Origin: an uncultured Clostridia bacterium
GTDB taxonomy: Bacteria; Bacillota; Clostridia; TANB77; CAG-508
Assembly (NCBI GenBank): GCA_948517135.1
Contig: CAORJJ010000009.1
Coordinates: 931 to 38,508, forward strand
Reading direction: 5' to 3'
Length of the DNA: 37,578 bases
Below, in pieces: positions 8,215 through 14,489 of this stretch. The notes beneath the pieces were generated by a model that was given only the letters and a program-made list of their open reading frames with translations, was not told the DNA's origin and ran no database searches. Numbering within the stretch: the first letter of the stretch is position 1; every line of letters begins with the position of its first letter. A program made the position numbers and the translations under genes.

Positions 8215-8263
8215 GTCAATTCCTCCTTCAGCCTTATATTATTTTAGTCTCTTTTAATATAAT

Positions 8264-8278
8264 ATAGCTAGACGCTAT
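8264..8278. promoter_or_regulatory. Candidate operator for the 7330-8214 gene
   Basis: Inverted repeat ATAGC-N5-GCTAT, centred about 14 bases downstream of the -10 element, at the expected early transcribed region. This is a typical place for a repressor. Confidence 0.4.
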
Positions 8279-8284
8279 GAGTTA

Positions 8285-8313
8285 ATTATAGCATAGGTTA
8301 CATAAAATGTCAA
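8285..8313 (-). promoter_or_regulatory. SigA promoter of the 7330-8214 gene
   Basis: Consensus TTGACA (8308-8313, minus strand), a 17-base spacer and TATAAT (8285-8290). Confidence 0.8.
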
Positions 8314-8347
8314 CAGTTCCAATTCTTAGAATTTTTATCTTTTTCGA

Positions 8348-8377
8348 TAACTTTAGTATACATAATTACATAAAATA
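8348..8377 (+). promoter_or_regulatory. Possible SigK-type promoter of dpaB
   Basis: CATAAAATA (8369-8377) fits the mother-cell sigma-K -10 form CATA-N3-TA, with a TAAC -35-like element 17 bases upstream. In Bacillus subtilis the dipicolinate synthase genes are sigma-K dependent. The match is short and the region is AT-rich. Confidence 0.35.
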
Positions 8378-8426
8378 TATTGATGTAAATCTTTTATTTA
8401 TATACATTATTGAAAGGAGTTGTAAA

Positions 8427-9008
8427 ATGAATTTAGAAGGAAAAAAGATTGGATTTGCTCTTACTGGCTCTTTTTGTACTTTCAAAAAAACTATTGAGCA
8501 AATAGAAAAGTTAAAAGAAATCAATAATATAGATATCTTCCCTATTATGAGTTTTAATAGTTACAATCTTGATACAAAATTTGGAAAAGCTGAAGATTTT
8601 ATAAAACAATTAGAAGAATTAACTAATAATAAAATAATTCATACAATACAAGATTCAGAACCAATTGGTCCTAAAAAAATGTTTGATATACTTATTGTTG
8701 CACCATGTTCAGGAAATACTATTGCAAAACTTGCAAATGATATTATAGATACACCAGTTACTATGGCTGTAAAATCTCATTTAAGAAATAATAGACCAGT
8801 AGTAATAGCAATATCTACCAATAATGCTTTATCTGGCTCTGCTGAAAATATAGGAAAACTACTTAATAGAAGAAATTATTATTTTGTTCCATTCAAACAA
8901 GATAATCCAATTACAAAACCTAATTCGTTAGTTTTTGATCCAACATATATCAAGAAAACTCTAGAATATGCTTTAGATAATGAACAAATTCAACCAATAC
9001 TTTTATGA
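8427..9008 (+). CDS. spoVFB: Dipicolinate synthase subunit B
   Basis: A 194-residue flavoprotein-like subunit (also called DpaB) that, with DpaA, oxidises the dihydrodipicolinate-pathway intermediate to dipicolinic acid in the mother cell during sporulation. Visible marks are the N-terminal strand-loop GKKIGFALTGSFCTF, the phosphate-loop-like PCSGNTIAKLA (93-103) and NNALSGSAENI near 145. An upstream in-frame ATG at 8307 is rejected because AAAGGAG sits properly before 8427. Composition is host-like. The usual partner dpaA is not adjacent; the gene stands alone between two regions of foreign composition. It ends at a strong terminator. Confidence 0.92.
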   Translation: MNLEGKKIGFALTGSFCTFKKTIEQIEKLKEINNIDIFPIMSFNSYNLDTKFGKAEDFIKQLEELTNNKIIHTIQDSEPIGPKKMFDILIVAPCSGNTIAKLANDIIDTPVTMAVKSHLRNNRPVVIAISTNNALSGSAENIGKLLNRRNYYFVPFKQDNPITKPNSLVFDPTYIKKTLEYALDNEQIQPILL

Positions 9009-9018
9009 ATATAAAAAT

Positions 9019-9065
9019 GTACCCCCATAAGGTTCATGCATTTTGCATGTTCCTTATGGGGGTAC
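9019..9065. terminator. Bidirectional terminator between dpaB and telA
   Basis: A perfect 14-bp stem (GTACCCCCATAAGG / CCTTATGGGGGTAC) encloses a second small hairpin (ATGCA / TGCAT region). It serves both convergent genes. Confidence 0.85.
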
Positions 9066-9104
9066 TAATTACTTACTTATTGTAAGTGATGAATTGGTTC
9101 ACAG

Positions 9105-10472
9105 TTACTGATTCTGTACTTCAGTTGCATTGACATCGATGGTCTGAGCCATGAGGTCATAGTTCCTCTGCTCAATTGCCTTCATGGTCTTCATACCCTC
9201 TACACACTTCTGAGTTGCCTCTTTCCGGCTTTCGTTGACTTTGGTAACCATATCATCGATATACTCCTGCACAACTGACAGATCCTCAATAGCAACAGCT
9301 GCAGCATAAAGTTCGTTCTGAGCCGCAATCATGTTGTCATGAAGCATCTTGGCATTTCCTGTGATGAGCTTAGAAGTAATACCTCTGATAGTCTTCTGGA
9401 TACTGAGGGCCTCCTTCTGTTTCAAGGCACCAATAGCAATTGCATACTGCCAGGTCCACAGAGGGATAACCAAACTGCTGACTTCATCGATCTTTTCACA
9501 GATAATTTCATCGCCATACACCAGAACTCTAAGCTGAGGAATAGACTGAATAGTCGCTACCCTAATAGTCTGGATTGTATGAATCCGCCTATCAATCCTC
9601 TCAATAGCCGACTGCAGGGCACTCGCATCATTCAGTTCCATGACATCAAGCTCACCTTTTTGAGTCAAAGCATTGAGCTTTGTCTCTGCATCCTCTCTCA
9701 TAAGATACAGAGCAATGCAATCCAGCTCAAACTCAGACACCTGCTCTTTGGTGGCATCTTCCATCTTCTGATAGGTTGTCACATCTTTGCTAAGATCTAA
9801 CTTCTGCTTTTGCAGTTCCACTTCGATTGCCTTAATGTTCTTCATAATTGTATCATGCTCAGCAAGAGCCTTGAACATTCTTTTCTTGGCGTTTTTCATG
9901 GAAAGCATTTCTCTGAAGCTGGAAATGAAGCCCCACTCCTTATCAGGATCAACACTGACCTTTCTGACGATTTCTTTGGGATTATTGCTTTTCAGAGTAG
10001 CTACCAAATCTGTCATGGGATCTGAAAGCTCTCCAAGCTCACTGGCGGAATATTTGGAAATAATAATTTCCGCATGCTTGGTCATAGCGCTTTCTTTAGA
10101 AGATCCAAAGTTCTGAATATCTGCTGATTTCGTGTAATCGATACCATCGATTCGTGCCAAAACTTTCTTCTGAACATCTGGCTTGAGATCCTCAAACTTC
10201 TTCGTTCTGACCTCACTTGAGATTTTTACATTTGCCAGCGGATTTGCTTTAGCTGCCACTGTAACAGGTGCAACAGTCGGAAGGTTGTTCGTTCTCCGAT
10301 ATGTGCTCATAAGTTCCTGAAGCCGTGTAGGCTGTTCCGGAAAATCAGTGGCCTGAACGATAGGTGTAGGCTGCTCCATAGCTTCAACGGTCTGTGTAGT
10401 AGTTTCTTTCATCATAGTCATATCCTCCTTATGAGTTGTGTTGTTGATAGTTGCAGTGTTGTTATTCATCAT
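9105..10472 (-). CDS. telA: TelA/KlaA-family toxic anion resistance protein
   Basis: A 455-residue cytosolic helical protein. Family hallmarks are clear in the C-terminal two thirds: the IPQLRVLVYG strand (about 305-315), then LVIPLWTWQYAIAIGALKQ (about 330-350) and a long helical tail. The first 70 residues are Thr/Pro/Gln-rich and probably disordered. Family members are linked to tellurite, nisin and other envelope stress, but the molecular role is not established. The start is the first ATG of an ATG-ATG pair, 7 bases after GGAGG. It has its own consensus promoter and follows the operon of solute-binding-like and XpaC-like genes, which matches the common TelA/XpaC pairing. GC content is visibly higher than in chromosomal neighbours. 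Confidence 0.9.
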   Translation of the reverse strand: MMNNNTATINNTTHKEDMTMMKETTTQTVEAMEQPTPIVQATDFPEQPTRLQELMSTYRRTNNLPTVAPVTVAAKANPLANVKISSEVRTKKFEDLKPDVQKKVLARIDGIDYTKSADIQNFGSSKESAMTKHAEIIISKYSASELGELSDPMTDLVATLKSNNPKEIVRKVSVDPDKEWGFISSFREMLSMKNAKKRMFKALAEHDTIMKNIKAIEVELQKQKLDLSKDVTTYQKMEDATKEQVSEFELDCIALYLMREDAETKLNALTQKGELDVMELNDASALQSAIERIDRRIHTIQTIRVATIQSIPQLRVLVYGDEIICEKIDEVSSLVIPLWTWQYAIAIGALKQKEALSIQKTIRGITSKLITGNAKMLHDNMIAAQNELYAAAVAIEDLSVVQEYIDDMVTKVNESRKEATQKCVEGMKTMKAIEQRNYDLMAQTIDVNATEVQNQ

Positions 10473-10517
10473 AGTGCATCCTCCAATTCATATAAAATAT
10501 TTCAATGTACATCTTAT

Positions 10518-10546
10518 ATTATATCATAATATAAGAATACTTTCAA
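10518..10546 (-). promoter_or_regulatory. SigA promoter of telA
   Basis: TTGAAA (10541-10546, minus strand), 17-base spacer, TATAAT (10518-10523). An ATGTTAA motif at 10553-10559 lies just upstream of the -35. Confidence 0.75.
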
Positions 10547-10586
10547 CTTTTTATGTTAATTTGGCCGAGTTTAAAATTAAATGAGA

Positions 10587-10618
10587 AAACCCGTGAACAC
10601 ACTTGTGTCCACGGGTTA
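10587..10618 (-). terminator. Terminator of the three-gene operon
   Basis: A roughly 14-bp stem with one mismatch (AACCCGTGAACACA / TGTGTCCACGGGTT) lies 15 bases past the stop of the 10633-11613 gene and is followed by a T-rich tract on the minus strand. It isolates telA transcription. Confidence 0.75.
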
Positions 10619-10632
10619 AATATCTTTTTACG

Positions 10633-11613
10633 CTATTTACTACTCAAATTCCCTGTGAAAAAGTTTTCTTTGGGAACTTCAATAAGATTGTACACATCAC
10701 GCTCGTCATAAACGCTTCGATATACATCTCCAAGCTCATAATACTCTGTACTCCTATAATTATTGCCTTTGAGCTTATAGAAAAAGTCAGATCCTTTAAT
10801 AGCATTTACAACACTCTTTCCGTTATCTGTATTTCCAATTACATAGTAATACATATATGTCGTTTGCAATGGGAAAAGCAACCTAACGTACTCGCTTTTA
10901 TCGTTGGAAAGCTGTTTGGCAGTAGCCTCAGGCATAACATAAAAGCATTTTTCACAAAAGCCATCTGTTCTATTCAATCTTTCATTGAAATCCACAACAG
11001 CTTCTGTATATTCGCTATTTATAAATCTTTCAACATACTCAACAGCCTTCTCCATTTCAGTTTCTGTACTTGGATATTTTCCATCATTCACAGTCATCAA
11101 CATAAAGTTATAGAAATCATGCCAATATTCTGTTGTTTCAGCAGGATAAAATAGCCGAATAGTTCCTATATCCTTAACTCCAAGATTCTTCCATTTACCT
11201 TCCTCAATTACTTCATCAATTACTTCGAGGAAATCAATTTCATAAAGTTTCTTGTTGTATTCAGATGAAACAAGAATTTCAGCATTTTTTAATTCCTTAA
11301 ACCGGTCATCATCTGTATTATAGGCAATAATAAAAGGCGAGAATGCAAATTGCATATACCTGCTATCATTTTCCTTACCATAATCAACAGTGATATCAGC
11401 CTTACTCTTATCATCAGTCATTACAATTTTGCAATTACTGAGATCTGAGGCTGACAAAGCTTTTTTGAAAGCCGACTGCATAGATTCCGGTGCATACACA
11501 GTAATAGGCGTTTTTTCAGTAAAAAATAACTGCTTTATGGCGTTTTCTCCAAAAATAAGTACCATAGCTACAACGATGGTAAGAATCCACTGTGATAATC
11601 TTTTTGCTCTCAT
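10633..11613 (-). CDS. Membrane-anchored solute-binding-like protein, paralogue 2
   Basis: A 326-residue protein with one N-terminal membrane segment (about residues 7-25, following MRAKRLSQW) and a large extracellular domain. There is no lipobox cysteine, so it is a signal-anchored protein. The ectodomain looks like a type 2 periplasmic-binding fold: ITVYAPESMQSAFKKAL opens it, and FSPFIIAYNTDD and FYPAETTEYWHDFYNF follow. It is clearly paralogous to the product of 12529-13518: both share the SPF-x3-N-[ST]-D segment, the TVNDG-x-YP segment and a near-terminal RDVYN-x2-E-[VI]-P motif. I choose the ATG at 11613 because AAAGGAG lies 7 bases before it; an upstream in-frame ATG at 11637 lies inside the previous gene. 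Ligand unknown. Confidence 0.8.
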   Translation of the reverse strand: MRAKRLSQWILTIVVAMVLIFGENAIKQLFFTEKTPITVYAPESMQSAFKKALSASDLSNCKIVMTDDKSKADITVDYGKENDSRYMQFAFSPFIIAYNTDDDRFKELKNAEILVSSEYNKKLYEIDFLEVIDEVIEEGKWKNLGVKDIGTIRLFYPAETTEYWHDFYNFMLMTVNDGKYPSTETEMEKAVEYVERFINSEYTEAVVDFNERLNRTDGFCEKCFYVMPEATAKQLSNDKSEYVRLLFPLQTTYMYYYVIGNTDNGKSVVNAIKGSDFFYKLKGNNYRSTEYYELGDVYRSVYDERDVYNLIEVPKENFFTGNLSSK

Positions 11614-11614
11614 A

Positions 11615-12529
11615 TTATTCTTCTCCTTTACTATCAATCATGTTTTTCAAAGCTTCTGCCGAACTTCTGAACTGAATCTCAACTGAGGATTTGTCGAATA
11701 TTGCCTGAACTTTCTGATTGTTCAGATACTTCAGGAATGAATCCACACACTCAGTAAGCAACTGCTCATTTTTAGGATTGTGAATGTCTGCCTTAATGAA
11801 GTTCGTATACATTTTCAAAGTATTATAAAACTCTTCAATGTAAACCTCAAAAAGGAATGCCACTCTTCCATATCCAGAGCCATCTTCTTTCAAGACACCA
11901 ATAATTTCAATCAGTTTTCTAACACTCTGATCGATTTTTTCATCATTATCGCCGAAATCACACTCATCTGAAAGCTTCTTCAAAGTGTTTACATAGTTTT
12001 CAGCATTAACAATATCCTGATAATACATAGAGCTGGACATTTTTTCAAATTCTTCAGTGGCTTTTCTGGCTTCTTCGGCTGCTTTCTGTTTTTTAGTTCT
12101 TGCTTTCAGTTTGCCATCTCTTTTCTGCAACATTTTGTGAAAGCGTTTGTCACGAATATTCGGCACAACAGTTTCGATAAAAGTACAGATAATATCCAGT
12201 CCAACAATAGCAAGAAGCATAATTCCAATTCCTTTAAAAAATCCTACATGCCTTTCTGTAAATAAATAGCAAAAGAAGCATGCTACCATCGCACCAGTAA
12301 CAAAATTATAAATTCCAATCATCCTGGTGTAATTTTTCTTGCAGTCGAACTTTCGAACAACGCCATCACTCCACTGACATTCACGAAAGTACTTACAATT
12401 GTCTGAGTTACACTTTTGATACTTTTTAATGTTCTCTACATTTTCGAACTGTTCCTCTCCTATCGTTACTGTGTGTACGAAGGTTCCATCATCTTTTTTG
12501 TAGCCTTCGCTTACTTTGATTTTTTTCAT
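11615..12529 (-). CDS. Two-TM protein with Cys cluster and XpaC-like C-terminus
   Basis: A 304-residue membrane protein. A cysteine cluster (C40, C45, C51, C63) suggests a metal-binding knuckle before two transmembrane helices at about 70-90 and 97-118. A basic linker and coiled-coil stretch (about 130-170) precede a helical cytosolic C-terminal domain. The latter resembles XpaC (5-bromo-4-chloroindolyl phosphate hydrolysis family) in its VYIEEFYNTLKMYTNF region and in the ending SSAEALKNMID. XpaC and TelA genes are commonly paired. The resemblance is by eye and moderate. Its ATG overlaps the stop of the upstream gene (TAATG), and the next gene begins 1 base after its stop, so the three are tightly coupled. 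Confidence 0.7.
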   Translation of the reverse strand: MKKIKVSEGYKKDDGTFVHTVTIGEEQFENVENIKKYQKCNSDNCKYFRECQWSDGVVRKFDCKKNYTRMIGIYNFVTGAMVACFFCYLFTERHVGFFKGIGIMLLAIVGLDIICTFIETVVPNIRDKRFHKMLQKRDGKLKARTKKQKAAEEARKATEEFEKMSSSMYYQDIVNAENYVNTLKKLSDECDFGDNDEKIDQSVRKLIEIIGVLKEDGSGYGRVAFLFEVYIEEFYNTLKMYTNFIKADIHNPKNEQLLTECVDSFLKYLNNQKVQAIFDKSSVEIQFRSSAEALKNMIDSKGEE

Positions 12530-13518
12530 TACTGCTCCTCCTTATTGATGCTATTGTTTATAGTTACATTGCTTTGTGGAATTTCCACACCATTATAAAC
12601 GTCTCTTTTTCCACAACTTGAATTGCTAAAATCATAAGTATAGCCAGAATATAAAGTATTGTAGTAAGAACTGGACAGATTATCATATCCTGAATGACTC
12701 TTTGTGGCTAATAAACCTTTTTCAGCTTCATACAAAGAATCAAAAAGTACCTTACCAGTCGCATCAAAATCAGCATAATAGCTGTGATATACAACTGAGG
12801 TTGGATACATTATCAAAAAAGACGAGAGTGACGAAACTTTATACAATCTTGCAATATCTACATAAGTCATGAAATAAATACTGTTCTTGGAAATGCCATT
12901 ATTTCTGATAAAAGCTTGTTCATTAATTGCTTCTGCATTTTTGCTTTCCAGAAATTTATCAACGACCTTTACAGCTTCTTCCATATCTTTACCGTTTTTA
13001 GGATAATATCCATCGTTTACAGTAAAAAGCAAAAAGCTATAAAATTCTTCCCAATAGACAGAATCCTGTGCAGGATGGTATATTTTGAAGCTTGTTTCTC
13101 CCTGTAAAATCTGATCCATCACCTTTTTGAAATCAAAATCATATTCATCTGAATCTACTTTTGATTCAACAAAAATTTCCTGTGCTTTAAGCTCTTTGAT
13201 GTAATCTTTATCTGAATTGAATACTGCAACAAATGGTGAATATGCAATAATCTCACCTTTTGCATTAAGTCCCTGGTTTACAGTAAAATTAGCTTGCTTA
13301 CTATCTGTAAATTTAAGAACATAGTCATCATCCAGGCGAACATCCTCTAGAGTTTGAGTAAGAGCATCATGCATCTGATCAGGTGCGTTTACAAGTATCT
13401 CAGTCCGATTTTCCAGTCTTTCTTTGGGAATAAAAAAAATGTTATTGATAATTAAAAATAACACTCCAACAGCAATTCCCAATGCCCAAAATTTGTACTT
13501 TTCTTTTACCAAACGCAT
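12529..13518 (-). CDS. Membrane-anchored solute-binding-like protein, paralogue 1
   Basis: A 329-residue protein with a single N-terminal membrane segment (about 10-30, WALGIAVGVLFLIINNIFF) and an extracellular solute-binding-like domain. It starts EILVNAPDQMHDALTQTL and contains AYSPFVAVFNSD, IYHPAQDSVYWEEFYSF and RDVYNGVEIPQ, each matching the paralogue at 10633-11613. The Ser/Tyr-rich stretch near 280-300 is unique to this copy. No lipobox is present and no ABC transporter subunits are nearby, so it is unlikely to be part of an importer. It is the first gene of a three-gene operon, with TAAGGAGGT before its ATG and a consensus promoter, divergent from the vWA operon. Confidence 0.8.
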   Translation of the reverse strand: MRLVKEKYKFWALGIAVGVLFLIINNIFFIPKERLENRTEILVNAPDQMHDALTQTLEDVRLDDDYVLKFTDSKQANFTVNQGLNAKGEIIAYSPFVAVFNSDKDYIKELKAQEIFVESKVDSDEYDFDFKKVMDQILQGETSFKIYHPAQDSVYWEEFYSFLLFTVNDGYYPKNGKDMEEAVKVVDKFLESKNAEAINEQAFIRNNGISKNSIYFMTYVDIARLYKVSSLSSFLIMYPTSVVYHSYYADFDATGKVLFDSLYEAEKGLLATKSHSGYDNLSSSYYNTLYSGYTYDFSNSSCGKRDVYNGVEIPQSNVTINNSINKEEQ

Positions 13519-13583
13519 ATGATTACCTCCTTAAATGTATTTGTGCGTAAAAGATATTTAGTTGTCAACGTGCTAACATTTAG

Positions 13584-13612
13584 ATTATACCATAAAATTG
13601 TTTATTTTTCAA
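13584..13612 (-). promoter_or_regulatory. SigA promoter of the leftward operon
   Basis: TTGAAA (13607-13612, minus strand), 17-base spacer, TATAAT (13584-13589). The initial transcribed region carries ATGTTAGCAC (13570-13579), similar to a palindrome in the divergent promoter region. Confidence 0.75.
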
Positions 13613-13638
13613 TAAGTGATTGCTTTTTCATCCAAATT

Positions 13639-13685
13639 ATGTTAACATTATATTGATAGCTTATCTTTTTTAGGTTAGGTATAAT
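13639..13685 (+). promoter_or_regulatory. Putative promoter region of the rightward operon
   Basis: TATAAT at 13680-13685 has no good -35 at 17 bases; a TTGATA at 13653-13658 is 21 bases away. A 10-bp palindrome ATGTTAACAT (13639-13648) lies upstream. The poor spacing suggests an activator-dependent or regulated promoter. Confidence 0.4.
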
Positions 13686-13734
13686 AGGGTTTTTACCTAT
13701 TTACCACATAATAATATGATAAGGAGGAAAACTT

Positions 13735-14475
13735 ATGCGGAAACCTATTAAGCTAATTCTTTTCAATGTTGCTTTCATTTGTATCACACCTCTTTGCTTT
13801 TCTGACAAATTCTTGGGGCTGGGATTCAATCCAAGCAATGGCGCATTCAAGTTTGCACTGTCAATCTCTCTGGCTGTATTCGGCATATTCATGTTTTTCT
13901 TTGGAAATTACATGATTATACTCAGCAAGGATAAGATTAATTACAAAGTCGACAAACTGGAAACTATCGATGATTGTATCGGCGCTCTATGGCAATGCAT
14001 CAGAACAGATCCTTCATTTAAAGCAGAAATAACAAAAGCAATTGAACAGTTAAAAGTTCTGCAAAGAAGGAAAGATTCATTAAAAGCACTTTTGGAACAA
14101 AATGGCATTACAGAGAGTTTCAAATACCTGAATCAAACAGCAAATAAAGCTGAATTTTTTGCTTTTAGCAATGTAAAAAGCATTATTAATCGGCTTATTG
14201 TTTTTGATAACAAGGAATATCTCTCAAATCCTGATTCAGTAGATATCTCTGTTCATAGAGATTTCATTAATGAAAAACTGAATAGTAACCAAACCATTTT
14301 GAAAGAGTATTCTGATTTACTTCTTGCATTAAGCGCAATTGGCGATACTCATCATATGAATATTGATGAAATTCGCGATATGACAGAAGCACTTAACAAA
14401 GTATTGAAAAGGGATGAATTTAAGCCCTTGGAAAGTAGTTACCACGAAACTCAGGAACAAAACAACAACCAATAA
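13735..14475 (+). CDS. Two-TM coiled-coil protein of the TelA island
   Basis: A 246-residue protein with two N-terminal membrane segments (about 4-22 and 38-62) and a cytosolic helical C-terminal region rich in Lys, Glu and Leu, including heptad-like stretches around 90-125. I do not recognise a named family. The two-TM plus helical cytosolic layout parallels the XpaC-like protein at 11615-12529 on the opposite arm. Its ATG follows AAGGAGG. The vWA gene begins 14 bases after its stop, so they form one unit. It could link the extracellular vWA/binding protein to cytosolic TelA; this is inference from topology. Confidence 0.7.
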   Translation: MRKPIKLILFNVAFICITPLCFSDKFLGLGFNPSNGAFKFALSISLAVFGIFMFFFGNYMIILSKDKINYKVDKLETIDDCIGALWQCIRTDPSFKAEITKAIEQLKVLQRRKDSLKALLEQNGITESFKYLNQTANKAEFFAFSNVKSIINRLIVFDNKEYLSNPDSVDISVHRDFINEKLNSNQTILKEYSDLLLALSAIGDTHHMNIDEIRDMTEALNKVLKRDEFKPLESSYHETQEQNNNQ

Positions 14476-14489
14476 GGAGGAGACAATTT

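Noticed and set aside
8307..8426. Longer N-terminus for dpaB starting at 8307
   Set aside because: No ribosome binding site there; the extension is unlike the family, while AAAGGAG fits the start at 8427. The region also holds promoter elements.
9339..10116. Plus-strand ORFs opposite telA
   Set aside because: They are shadows of a clear TelA coding frame with no ribosome binding sites or recognisable products.
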